Source: Nocardia harenae NBRC 108248 (GTDB lineage Bacteria > Actinomycetota > Actinomycetes > Mycobacteriales > Mycobacteriaceae). Taken from it: 64,000 nt of DNA. This document shows, piece after piece, positions 34,046 to 42,199 of the stretch. Each line of letters opens with the position of its first letter. The stretch's first letter is position 1. The translations under genes were made by a program, and so were the position numbers. Location of the stretch: the NCBI RefSeq assembly GCF_001612885.1, contig NZ_BDBH01000012.1:124001-188000 (forward strand), written 5' to 3'. The notes below the pieces were generated by a model that ran no database searches, had not been told where the DNA came from, and saw only the letters and a program-made list of their open reading frames with translations.

Positions 34046-34764
34046 ACCAACTGTGGCCTCGCCTCTCCCACACGATGGCGCTCGTCGAACTGCAGCAACA
34101 CGCCGACTTCCCGAATCACCTGACGCCCGGCCGATCGCATCCGCAGCAGACCTTCGCGGCGACCGGTGGTCGGCGTGTGGTCGAAGCGGAGATCGCCGCG
34201 CTGGCGGAGAAGCTGGAGGCTGTCGCGACCGCGCACGGGTTCGGCAACTCGGAGCAGCCGTCGCGGCACATCGACTTCGATCGGGATGCCGCAGAAGTGA
34301 TCTTCGGGGAGATGCGGATCACGGCGTTCGAGGCATCACAACCGGGGGTGTGGACGTTCCTCGCGGTGGTAGCGATGCCAAATTTAACCGAATGGCGTTT
34401 CGGATTTGGGAATCTGCAGCGCTGGGTCGCGTCCGACCTCACTCGGCACATGTTCGCCCGGCTGTGGTGGCAAGCATTCACCTTCGGTATTCCGGGTGAA
34501 TCGGGGCGCGACTATCGACTACTGCGCGGACTGACGGAGAGTGATCTCAATCAGTTGACCGAGCGGAAGAGTATCGGTGGGAACCACCGGTTGGCCCGTG
34601 CCGTGGCAGAGGAATTGCTGGCCATCACCGCCAATCGCCGAGAGGCGGTTCGTGAACTCACCCGCGGTCTGCGCAGGCTCACGCCGTTCCTGGATTTCTC
34701 CGTGATGGATGATGAGGAATTGAGGAGGACCGTGCGTGCGGTGCGCACGGGCGAGCAGCTCTGA
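34042..34764 (+). CDS. Uncharacterised protein of the MORC/Z1 defence operon (gene 7, DUF6339-like)
   Basis: 240 aa; ATG at 34042 inside ATGA shared with the previous stop. Mostly helical after a central conserved-looking beta/alpha part (IDFDRDAAEVIFGEMRITAFEA, WTFLAVVAMPNLTEWRFGF). A helix-rich C-terminal segment, SDLNQLTERKSIGGNHRLARAVAEELL, resembles what I recall of proteins annotated DUF6339 in actinobacterial defence loci; I am not sure of that label. No catalytic motif is evident. It is the last gene of the operon; the 225 bp that follow contain no gene and lead to a cold-shock gene. Confidence 0.78.
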   Translation: MNQLWPRLSHTMALVELQQHADFPNHLTPGRSHPQQTFAATGGRRVVEAEIAALAEKLEAVATAHGFGNSEQPSRHIDFDRDAAEVIFGEMRITAFEASQPGVWTFLAVVAMPNLTEWRFGFGNLQRWVASDLTRHMFARLWWQAFTFGIPGESGRDYRLLRGLTESDLNQLTERKSIGGNHRLARAVAEELLAITANRREAVRELTRGLRRLTPFLDFSVMDDEELRRTVRAVRTGEQL

Positions 34765-34989
34765 CATCGGCAGTTGCCGCCGGCATCTACCGGAGGGTCG
34801 CCTGTGCCCGCCCGCACGGCGCTCGACGAACGAGCGGTTTTGCACCGTTTGACGATCTTCGCTACGTCACCTACCTCACACTTCCCCCACCTGTTCCAAG
34901 TGGAGGATTCCTCGTACACCTGGCAAGCTGGAACCCGAGACCGGGAGTAGCAACAGAAGTTTCCCGGCTCGTCTACAGGAAAGTATGAA

Positions 34990-35196
34990 ATGGCTCAAGG
35001 CATTGTGAAGTGGTTCAACAGCGAGAAGGGCTTCGGCTTCATCGCACAGGACGGCGGGGGTCCCGACGTCTTCGTGCACTACTCGGCTGTGAGCGGCAGC
35101 GGCTTCCGCTCCCTCGATGAGGGCCAGCGGGTGGAGTTCGAGATCGGGCAGGGCCAGAAGGGCCCGCAGGCGCAGGACGTGCGCGTCGTCGCCTGA
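34990..35196 (+). CDS. Cold-shock protein, CspA family
   Basis: 68-aa single OB-fold RNA chaperone. RNP1 KGFGFIAQD and RNP2 DVFVHYSAV are intact; start MAQGIVKWFNSEKGFGF is typical of actinobacterial Csp. ATG at 34990 with AGGAAAG upstream. The 225-bp region after the defence operon would give it a long 5' leader, which is usual in cold-shock genes, though no conserved leader structure could be identified. A strong hairpin follows at 35218. Confidence 0.95.
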   Translation: MAQGIVKWFNSEKGFGFIAQDGGGPDVFVHYSAVSGSGFRSLDEGQRVEFEIGQGQKGPQAQDVRVVA

Positions 35197-35217
35197 TCCT
35201 CGATCGGACTTCGCGGC

Positions 35218-35244
35218 GGCCCCGTACCGGATCGGTACGGGGCC
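35218..35244 (+). terminator. Terminator after the cold-shock gene
   Basis: Perfect 12-bp stem GGCCCCGTACCG, loop GAT, and complement, 21 bp after the stop. The following sequence is CG-rich with few Ts. Confidence 0.7.
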
Positions 35245-35363
35245 GCTGCTGTGTCCGGAGCGAGACGCCGCACACTGCCGCGAAGGGTGGGCCACCAGGG
35301 GCCGACCAGGGGCTACTAAGCTGCTCGGTGGCAACCAACCCCCCTTCCCAGGAGTAATGCACC

Positions 35364-36962
35364 GTGAGCCAAGCTGGCCGTCCTGTTGTCCTGATCGCCG
35401 ACAAGCTCGCCCAGTCGACCGTCGACGCGCTCGGTGACGGTGTCGAGGTCCGCTGGGTGGACGGCCCGGACCGTCCGGCCCTGCTGGCCGCGGTGCCGGA
35501 GGCCGACGCGCTGCTGGTGCGCTCCGCCACCACCGTCGATGCCGAGGTGCTCGACGCGGGCAAGCGGCTGAAGATCGTGGCGCGGGCCGGGGTCGGGCTG
35601 GACAATGTCGAGGTTCCGGCCGCCACCGAGCGCGGCGTCCTGGTGGTGAACGCGCCCACTTCGAACATCCACACCGCGGCCGAGCACGCCGTCACGCTGC
35701 TGCTGGCGGCGGCCCGCCAGATTCCGCAGGCCGATGCGACGCTGCGCGAGCACACCTGGAAGCGCAGCTCCTTCAACGGCGTGGAGATCTTCGGCAAGAC
35801 GGTCGGCGTGGTGGGGCTCGGCCGGATCGGGCAGCTGTTCGCGGCTCGGCTCGCGGCCTTCGAGACCAAGATCGTGGCGTACGACCCCTACGTGTCGCCG
35901 GCCAAGGCCGCGCAGCTCGGGATCGAGCTGCTGCCGCTGGACGAGCTGCTGGAGCGGGCCGACCTGATCTCGGTGCACCTGCCGAAGACGCCGGAGACCA
36001 AGGGCATCATCGGCCGCGAGGCGATCGCCAAGACCAAACCGGGCGTGATCATCGTGAACGCGGCGCGCGGCGGGCTCGTCGACGAAGCCGCGCTGGCCGA
36101 GGCCATCACCTCCGGCCACGTGCGCGCGGCGGGGCTCGACGTCTTCGAGACCGAGCCGTGCACCGACAGCCCGCTCTTCGAGCTGCCGCAGGTCGTGGTG
36201 ACCCCGCACCTGGGCGCCTCCACCACCGAGGCGCAGGACCGGGCGGGCACCGATGTCGCGAAGTCGGTGCTGCTGGCGCTGGCGGGCGAGTTCGTGCCCG
36301 GTGCGGTGAATGTCACCGGCGGCGCGGTCGCCGACGAGGTCGCGCCGTGGCTGGAGATCGTGCGCAAGCAGGGCGCGCTGCTCGGCGGGCTCTCCGACGA
36401 GCTGCCGGTGAGCCTTGAGGTCCAGGTGCGCGGCGAGCTGGCCGCCCAGGAGGTCGCGGTGCTGCAACTGGCGGCGCTGCGCGGCATCTTCTCCGCGCTC
36501 ATCGAGGACCAGGTGACCTTCGTGAACGCGCCCGCGCTCGCCCAGGACCGCGGGATCAGCGCCGAGGTGACCACGGTGTCGGAGAGCCCGAGCCACCGCA
36601 GCCTGGTCGACCTGCGCGCGGTCTTCGGCGACGGCCGCACGCTGAACGTCGCCGGCACGCTGACCGAGCCGCAGCAGGTGCAGAAGATCGTGAATATCAA
36701 CGGGCGCAACTACGACCTGCGTGCCGAGGGGCTGAACCTGGCCATCCTCAACTACGACGACCAGCCGGGCGCGCTCGGCAAGATCGGCACCCGGCTCGGC
36801 GAGGCCGGGATCGACATCCTGGCCGCCCAGCTCACCCAGGACGCGGACAAGGACGGCGCGACGGTGATCCTGCGGGTCGCCCAGGAGGTGCCCGCCGAGG
36901 TGCAGGGCGCCATCGCGGAGGCCGTCGGGGCCTCCAAGATCGCGCAGATCGACCTGTCCTGA
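35364..36962 (+). CDS. serA: D-3-phosphoglycerate dehydrogenase
   Basis: First step of serine synthesis, oxidising 3-phosphoglycerate with NAD+. 532 aa, the long type-I form. NAD-binding GVVGLGRIGQ; catalytic Arg in NAARGG, Glu in DVFETEPC and His in HLGAST; then an intervening (allosteric substrate-binding) domain and a C-terminal ACT domain (LAILNYDDQPGALGKIGTRLGEAGIDI) that binds serine for feedback inhibition. GTG start after CCAGGAGTAATGCACC. leuB starts 28 bp downstream, an arrangement shared with M. tuberculosis. Confidence 0.96.
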   Translation: MSQAGRPVVLIADKLAQSTVDALGDGVEVRWVDGPDRPALLAAVPEADALLVRSATTVDAEVLDAGKRLKIVARAGVGLDNVEVPAATERGVLVVNAPTSNIHTAAEHAVTLLLAAARQIPQADATLREHTWKRSSFNGVEIFGKTVGVVGLGRIGQLFAARLAAFETKIVAYDPYVSPAKAAQLGIELLPLDELLERADLISVHLPKTPETKGIIGREAIAKTKPGVIIVNAARGGLVDEAALAEAITSGHVRAAGLDVFETEPCTDSPLFELPQVVVTPHLGASTTEAQDRAGTDVAKSVLLALAGEFVPGAVNVTGGAVADEVAPWLEIVRKQGALLGGLSDELPVSLEVQVRGELAAQEVAVLQLAALRGIFSALIEDQVTFVNAPALAQDRGISAEVTTVSESPSHRSLVDLRAVFGDGRTLNVAGTLTEPQQVQKIVNINGRNYDLRAEGLNLAILNYDDQPGALGKIGTRLGEAGIDILAAQLTQDADKDGATVILRVAQEVPAEVQGAIAEAVGASKIAQIDLS

Positions 36963-36989
36963 GCGGCACGGAAAGCAACGGAGCAACCC

Positions 36990-37997
36990 ATGAAGCTTGC
37001 TGTCATCCCCGGTGACGGAATCGGCCCCGAGGTCGTCGCCGAGGCGCTCAAGGTGCTGGACACGGTGCTGCCCGGCGTCGAGCGCACCGAGTACGACCTG
37101 GGCGCCAAGCGCTACCACGCGACCGGTGAGATCCTGCCGGACTCGGTGCTGCCCGAGCTGAAGCAGCACGACGCCATCCTGCTCGGCGCGATCGGCGACC
37201 CGTCGGTGCCGAGCGGTGTGCTGGAGCGCGGGCTGCTGCTGCGCACCCGGTTCGCGCTGGACCACCACGTGAATCTGCGGCCATCCAAGCTGTATCCGGG
37301 GGTGGGCAGCCCGCTGGCGGGGTCGCCGGATATCGACTTCGTGGTGGTGCGCGAGGGCACCGAGGGGCCGTATACCGGGACCGGCGGGGCGATCCGGGTG
37401 GAGACGCCGCACGAGGTGGCGACCGAGGTGAGCACCAATACCCGCTTCGGGATCGAGCGCGTGGTGCGGTACGCCTACGCCAAGGCGCGGGCGCGGCGCA
37501 AGCACCTCACGCTGGTGCACAAGACCAATGTGCTCACCTTCGCCGGGTCGCTCTGGCAGCGCACGGTCACCGAGGTGGGGGCCGAGTTCCCTGATGTCAC
37601 CACGGCGTACCAGCACATCGACGCGGCCACCATCCACATGGTGAACGACCCGGGCCGCTTCGACGTGATCGTCACCGACAACCTGTTCGGCGACATCATC
37701 ACCGACCTGGCGGCCGCGGTGAGCGGTGGCATCGGGCTGGCGGCGAGCGGCAATATCGACGCCTCCGGCGTCAACCCGAGCATGTTCGAGCCGGTGCACG
37801 GGAGCGCGCCGGATATCGCCGGGCAGTCCACGGCGGATCCGACCGCGGCCATTCTCTCGGTGGCGCTGCTGCTCACGCACCTCGGGCACACCGAGCAGGC
37901 GGGGCGGATCGAGGCGGCGGTGGCGAAGGATCTGGCCGGGCGGTCCGGTTCGGCCTCGACCGTGGAGGTCGGGGATCGGATCGCTGCGGCGGTCTAG
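36990..37997 (+). CDS. leuB: 3-isopropylmalate dehydrogenase
   Basis: Leucine synthesis: oxidative decarboxylation of 3-isopropylmalate by NAD+. 335 aa, slightly short as is usual in actinobacteria. Start MKLAVIPGDGIGPEVV; substrate Arg/Lys region LLLRTRFALDHHVNLRPSKL; VREGTEGPYTG; metal Asp in NLFGDIITDL; nucleotide loop HGSAPDIAG. Probably cotranscribed with serA; leuCD are 5.5 kb downstream in a separate unit. Followed by a terminator. Confidence 0.96.
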   Translation: MKLAVIPGDGIGPEVVAEALKVLDTVLPGVERTEYDLGAKRYHATGEILPDSVLPELKQHDAILLGAIGDPSVPSGVLERGLLLRTRFALDHHVNLRPSKLYPGVGSPLAGSPDIDFVVVREGTEGPYTGTGGAIRVETPHEVATEVSTNTRFGIERVVRYAYAKARARRKHLTLVHKTNVLTFAGSLWQRTVTEVGAEFPDVTTAYQHIDAATIHMVNDPGRFDVIVTDNLFGDIITDLAAAVSGGIGLAASGNIDASGVNPSMFEPVHGSAPDIAGQSTADPTAAILSVALLLTHLGHTEQAGRIEAAVAKDLAGRSGSASTVEVGDRIAAAV

Positions 37998-38006
37998 GGT
38001 TCGCGG

Positions 38007-38047
38007 CCGGTGCCCCGCCCGGGTTCGGGTGGGGCACCGGTTGTTTT
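38007..38047 (+). terminator. Terminator after leuB
   Basis: CCGGTGCCCC (38007-38016) pairs exactly with GGGGCACCGG (38031-38040), with an inner GCCCG/CGGGT stem, followed by TTGTTTTC. 10 bp past the leuB stop; convergent with the MFS gene. The remaining gap to 38184 holds nothing recognisable. Confidence 0.8.
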
Positions 38048-38184
38048 CGCGGGGCTCCGCCCCGCAACCCCGGTCGCCTGTGGCGGGCCGACATCGGGGA
38101 GCTTCGCCGGCGCACGGTCCGGGCGGGCCTGGACCTGTCGTCGGGGCCGGGACGCCGCTGTCCCGGACTCCGCCCGGTAGCCGC

Positions 38185-39390
38185 TCAGGAGGCCGAGGCG
38201 ACCGAGCGCTGCCGGTCGCGCGGGACCAGGGGGACCGCGACCGTCGCGATGACGGCGGCGGCGATGAAGACCGCCGGAAAGCCGGCCGCGTCGATGACGG
38301 CGCCGAAGAGCGGGGGCACCGCCGCCATGGCGAGGTTCTGGCCGGTGTTCTGCACCCCGAGCCCGCGCCCGCTCCAGTACGGGCCCGCGATCTCGGCGAC
38401 GGCGGTGAAGGCCAAGCCGTTGTCCGACACCGTGATCACCGACGCCGCGACCAGCAGCGGGATCGCCACCCACCACCACTCGGTCCAGGCGGCCAGCGCC
38501 AGCGCGGCCATCGAGACCACGGCGGCGATCGCCACCGTGCGCAGCGGCCCGAGCCTGCTGCCCACCCGGTCCGACCAGGCGCCCGCGCCGATCCGGCCGA
38601 GCGCGCCGAGCACCTGGGTCGCGGTGACCAGCAGCCCCGCCGCGGCCAGCGACCAGCCCGCGTCCCGATGCAGCCAGAGCAGCGCGAAGGTCCACAGCGT
38701 GCCCTGCGGCACCACCAGCAGCACCGAGACGGCATGGATGCGCCACAGCGTGCCGTCGCCGCGGTAGGGGTTGGCGAGCAGCGCCGGATCGGCCGCCGCG
38801 CGCTCCGGGCGTGGCGGGTCGATGATGCCGAGCGCGCACGCCCCCGCCGCCAGCGCGGCCATGACCGCGGGGACGAGCACCGCCGCGGGCACCCCGTGCT
38901 GCGCCGCCACCGCGGGGATCGCCAGCGCGCCGATCCCGACTCCGAGCGGCTGCGCGGTCTGCCTGATCCCCATGGCCAGCCCGCGCCGGTGCGGCGGGAA
39001 CCAGCCGACGATCACCCGCCCGCTCGCGCCGTTGGTGCTCGCCGCGCCCGCCCCGCCGAGAAAGAGCAAGGCGCCCAGCGCGATCGGGTGGGCGGTGAGC
39101 GCGGCGGCGCCGCCCGCGGCCGCGGTGATCAGCGGCCCGGCCACGAGCACCTTGCGCTCGCCGATCCGGTCCACCACCCAGCCCCAGGCGATCAGCGTGC
39201 AGACCAGCCCGACGGTGGGCATGGCGACCAGCAGCCCCGCGGTGGGCAGCGCCATCCCGCCGTCGGTGAGCGCGGGGAGCAGGAACGGCACGCCGTGGAT
39301 GAAGACCGCGCTCGAAGCCTGCGCGAAAACGCCGAGCCCGAGCATGGCCCAGCGCCGCCGTTCGCCGACAGCCGCCGTCAGCGCCGCCAT
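38185..39390 (-). CDS. MFS transporter
   Basis: 401-aa membrane protein with about 12 hydrophobic segments. The first intracellular loop WGWVVDRIGERKVLVAG carries the MFS motif A pattern (G-x-x-x-D-R-x-G-x-R-K). Two halves of six helices are separated by the loop around PPRPERAAADPALLANPY. M. tuberculosis has an MFS gene (Rv2994) at the same place next to leuB. Substrate unknown; efflux of small molecules is the default guess. ATG at 39390; divergent from the FAH-family gene. Confidence 0.9.
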   Translation of the reverse strand: MAALTAAVGERRRWAMLGLGVFAQASSAVFIHGVPFLLPALTDGGMALPTAGLLVAMPTVGLVCTLIAWGWVVDRIGERKVLVAGPLITAAAGGAAALTAHPIALGALLFLGGAGAASTNGASGRVIVGWFPPHRRGLAMGIRQTAQPLGVGIGALAIPAVAAQHGVPAAVLVPAVMAALAAGACALGIIDPPRPERAAADPALLANPYRGDGTLWRIHAVSVLLVVPQGTLWTFALLWLHRDAGWSLAAAGLLVTATQVLGALGRIGAGAWSDRVGSRLGPLRTVAIAAVVSMAALALAAWTEWWWVAIPLLVAASVITVSDNGLAFTAVAEIAGPYWSGRGLGVQNTGQNLAMAAVPPLFGAVIDAAGFPAVFIAAAVIATVAVPLVPRDRQRSVASAS

Positions 39391-39525
39391 GGCACACCTC
39401 GCATTCCCATATTTCGGGATTCAAATCTCACGAACTGAACAACGCCCCCACGGTACACCGCGCCGGAGCGGACCGCTCGGTCGGGTGTGTTCGAGCAGGT
39501 GGCGCCGGGTCGATAGACTGCGGCC

Positions 39526-40299
39526 ATGCGCCTAGGTCGAGTAGCCAGTCCCGACGGAGTCGCCTTCGCCCGTATCGAGGGCGAGGGAACCGAGAGTGTC
39601 GCCAGGGAAATCGCCGAGCACCCGTTCGGCAGCCCGACCTACACCGGCCGGAGCTGGCCGGTCGCCGACGTCCGGCTGCTGGCGCCGATCCTGGCGAGCA
39701 AGGTGGTGTGCGTGGGCAAGAACTACGCCGCGCACGCCGCGGAGATGGGCGGGGAGGCGCCGGAGTCGCCGGTCATCTTCCTCAAGCCGAACACCGCGAT
39801 CACCGGCCCGAACGTGCCGATCATCCTGCCGCCCAGCTCTTCCCGCGTCGACTACGAGGGCGAGCTGGCGGTGGTGATCGGCCGCCCGTGCAAGGACGTG
39901 CCCGCCGCCAAGGCGCGCGACGTGATCCTCGGCTACACCGTCGCCAACGATGTCACCGCGCGCGACCAGCAGCAGGCGGACGGGCAGTGGACCAGGGGCA
40001 AGGGGTACGACACCTTCTGCCCGCTCGGGCCCTGGATCGAGACCGAGCTGGACCCCGGCGATCTGGAGCTCGTCACCGAGCTCGACGGCGAGGTGCGCCA
40101 GCGCAGCCGCACATCGCTGCTGCTGCACGATATTCCGACGCTGATCGAGTTCGTCAGTACGGTGATGACGCTGCTCCCCGGCGACGTGCTGCTCACCGGA
40201 ACCCCCGATGGCGTCGGCCCGGTGCAGGCGGGGCAGAACGTCTCGGTGACCATCGAGGGGATCGGTACGCTGACCAATCCCGTTGCCACGAAACGCTGA
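39526..40299 (+). CDS. Fumarylacetoacetate hydrolase family protein
   Basis: 257 aa, probable hydratase, isomerase or decarboxylase of small oxo acids. The family core is present: VCVGKNYAAHAAEMG, PVIFLKPNTAITGP, VDYEGELAVVIGR (metal-binding Glu-x-Glu), VANDVTARDQQ, TRGKGYDTFCPLGPW and TGTPDGVGPVQAG. This matches the syntenic M. tuberculosis gene Rv2993c; the exact reaction cannot be told from sequence. ATG at 39526. gltX follows after 9 bp, probably in the same transcript. Confidence 0.92.
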   Translation: MRLGRVASPDGVAFARIEGEGTESVAREIAEHPFGSPTYTGRSWPVADVRLLAPILASKVVCVGKNYAAHAAEMGGEAPESPVIFLKPNTAITGPNVPIILPPSSSRVDYEGELAVVIGRPCKDVPAAKARDVILGYTVANDVTARDQQQADGQWTRGKGYDTFCPLGPWIETELDPGDLELVTELDGEVRQRSRTSLLLHDIPTLIEFVSTVMTLLPGDVLLTGTPDGVGPVQAGQNVSVTIEGIGTLTNPVATKR

Positions 40300-40308
40300 A
40301 AGAGAGCC

Positions 40309-41781
40309 ATGACCGAAGTTCGGGTCCGCTTCTGCCCGTCGCCCACCGGGACCCCGCACGTGGGGTTGGTGCGCACCGCGCTGTTCAACTGGGCGTTCGC
40401 CCGGCACCACGGCGGCACCTTCGTCTTCCGGATCGAGGACACCGACGCGGCCCGCGACACCGAGGAGTCGTACCGCGCGATCCTGGACGCGCTGCGCTGG
40501 CTCGGCCTCACCTGGGACGAGGGTCCCGAGGTCGGCGGGCCCTACGAGCCCTACCGGCAATCCCTGCGCCGGGGGCAGCACCTGGAGGTCGTGCAGAGGT
40601 TGCTGGCGGCCGGTGAGGCGTACGAATCCTTCTCCACGCCGGACGAAGTCGAGGCTCGGCACCGGGCTGCCGGGCGCGATCCCAAGCTCGGTTACGACAA
40701 CTTCGACCGGGATCTGACGGCCGAGCAGATCGCCGCTCACAAGGCCGACGGACGGCCCGCTGTGGTCCGGCTGCGGATGCCGGACGAGGACCTGGGCTGG
40801 CACGATCTGGTGCGCGGCGAGACCGTCTTCAAGGCCGGGACGGTGCCCGATTTCGCACTCACCCGCGGGTCGGGCGATCCGCTGTACACGCTGGTCAACC
40901 CGGTCGACGACGCGCTCATGCGGATCACCCACGTGCTGCGCGGCGAGGACCTGCTCTCCTCCACCCCGCGGCAGCTCGCGCTCTATGCCGCGCTGCGCCG
41001 GATCGGGGTCGCCGAGTTCACCCCCGAGTTCGGTCACCTGCCCTTCGTGATGGGGCCGGGCAACAAGAAGTTGTCGAAGCGGGATCCGGAGTCCAACCTG
41101 TTCGCCCACCGCGATCGCGGCTTTGTTCCCGAAGGTTTGCTGAATTACCTCGCGCTGCTCGGTTGGGGGCTGGCCGACGACCGCGACGTGTTCTCCATGA
41201 CGGAGATGGTCGAGGCCTTCGACATTTCCTCGGTGAATTCCAACCCGGCCCGTTTCGACCAGAAGAAGGCCGACGCGATCAACGCGGAACACATCCGTTT
41301 GCTGGAAGCCGGAGATTTCGCGCACCGGCTCCGGGAGTTCTTGACCCGGCAGGGCCGGATCGGCGCGGAAATCGACGAGAAGGTCTTCGCGGCGGCCGCC
41401 GAGTTGGTGCAGACCCGGATCGTGGTTCTGGACGACGCGTGGGGGCTGCTGCGATTCCTCTTCGCGCCCGCGGGCGAGTTCTCGATCGACCCGGCGGCGG
41501 GCGCGAAGAATCTCGGCGAACCCGCCGAGCCGGTACTGCGCGGTGCGCTGGCGGCACTCGAAGCGCTACCGGAATGGAGCACCCCCGCGATCGAGGAGGC
41601 GCTGCGCGTCGCATTGATTGAAGAACTGGAGTTGAAACCAAGGAAGGCATTCGCGCCGGTGCGGGTGGCGATCACCGGTTCGCACATCAGCCCGCCGCTC
41701 TACGAGTCGATGGAGCTGCTCGGGCGGGAACTCTCGCTGGCCCGGCTGAACGCCGCGCTGGAGTGGCGCCCCGAGCGCTGA
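40309..41781 (+). CDS. gltX: Glutamyl-tRNA synthetase
   Basis: 490-aa class I aminoacyl-tRNA synthetase that attaches Glu to tRNA(Glu) and, in organisms with GatCAB, also to tRNA(Gln). HIGH-type motif PHVG in CPSPTGTPHVGLVRTALFNW, KMSKS-type motif KLSKRD, anticodon-binding helical C-terminus. No cysteine-rich zinc insert is seen. The genes for both cognate tRNAs lie within 400 bp downstream and gatB is elsewhere in this window, consistent with a non-discriminating enzyme. Confidence 0.96.
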   Translation: MTEVRVRFCPSPTGTPHVGLVRTALFNWAFARHHGGTFVFRIEDTDAARDTEESYRAILDALRWLGLTWDEGPEVGGPYEPYRQSLRRGQHLEVVQRLLAAGEAYESFSTPDEVEARHRAAGRDPKLGYDNFDRDLTAEQIAAHKADGRPAVVRLRMPDEDLGWHDLVRGETVFKAGTVPDFALTRGSGDPLYTLVNPVDDALMRITHVLRGEDLLSSTPRQLALYAALRRIGVAEFTPEFGHLPFVMGPGNKKLSKRDPESNLFAHRDRGFVPEGLLNYLALLGWGLADDRDVFSMTEMVEAFDISSVNSNPARFDQKKADAINAEHIRLLEAGDFAHRLREFLTRQGRIGAEIDEKVFAAAAELVQTRIVVLDDAWGLLRFLFAPAGEFSIDPAAGAKNLGEPAEPVLRGALAALEALPEWSTPAIEEALRVALIEELELKPRKAFAPVRVAITGSHISPPLYESMELLGRELSLARLNAALEWRPER

Positions 41782-41897
41782 ACAGGGCCGTGACCAGGCG
41801 ATTTGTAGTTTACCCCGGCCCCTTTGGTACTCTTCTTCCCGGCCGGAAAACGCCCCCTCGCATTCAGCCGGAAGCGAGGTCGGGGTCGCCTGGTCAT

Positions 41898-41969
41898 TGG
41901 GGTATGGTGTAATTGGCAACACAGCTGATTCTGGTTCAGCCATTCTAGGTTCGAGTCCTGGTACCCCAG
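41898..41969 (+). tRNA. tRNA-Gln (anticodon CTG)
   Basis: 72-nt cloverleaf. Acceptor TGGGGTA pairs with TACCCCA; anticodon arm GCTGA-TTCTGGT-TCAGC gives anticodon CTG; T arm has GGTTCGAGTCC; discriminator G. No CCA is encoded. It lies 116 bp after gltX. Confidence 0.95.
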
Positions 41970-42084
41970 CGGAGAGCCGATCGCCAAAAGCGTTCGGAAC
42001 CCGGCGATTTGGTTGCCGGGCTCCCGCCAGCTAAGCTGGCAACCGCCTCCCGCACAGGGGGCGAAACAAGTGAAAGAAAGTCCT

Positions 42085-42157
42085 GGCCCCGTCGTCTAGC
42101 GGCCTAGGACGCCGCCCTCTCAAGGCGGTAGCGCGGGTTCGAATCCCGTCGGGGCTA
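42085..42157 (+). tRNA. tRNA-Glu (anticodon CTC)
   Basis: 73-nt cloverleaf. Acceptor GGCCCCG pairs with CGGGGCT (G-U at the first pair); D stem GTC/GAC; anticodon arm CCGCC-CTCTCAA-GGCGG gives CTC; T arm GCGGGTTCGAATCCCGT; discriminator A; CCA not encoded. A terminator hairpin follows 8 bp later. Confidence 0.95.
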
Positions 42158-42164
42158 CACACGG

Positions 42165-42194
42165 GAGGCCCCCGGTCCACGGATCGGGGGCCTC
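42165..42194. terminator. Terminator between tRNA-Glu and the Rv2991-like gene
   Basis: Perfect 10-bp stem GAGGCCCCCG / CGGGGGCCTC with a 10-base loop, then TCGCTTTAT. Convergent genes on both sides, so it may act in both directions. Confidence 0.8.
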
Positions 42195-42199
42195 TCGCT

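Noticed and set aside
25144..34764. DISARM, BREX or type I restriction system
   Set aside because: No DrmA/B, BrxC/PglZ, HsdS or SNF2 pair is present. The signature set is Z1, MORC-like GHKL and PD-(D/E)XK with a C5 methyltransferase.
35316..37889. 857-codon open frame on the minus strand over serA and leuB
   Set aside because: Composition (Arg, His, Gly, Asp, Leu) is that of the reverse of GC-rich coding sequence, and serA and leuB on the plus strand are fully intact.
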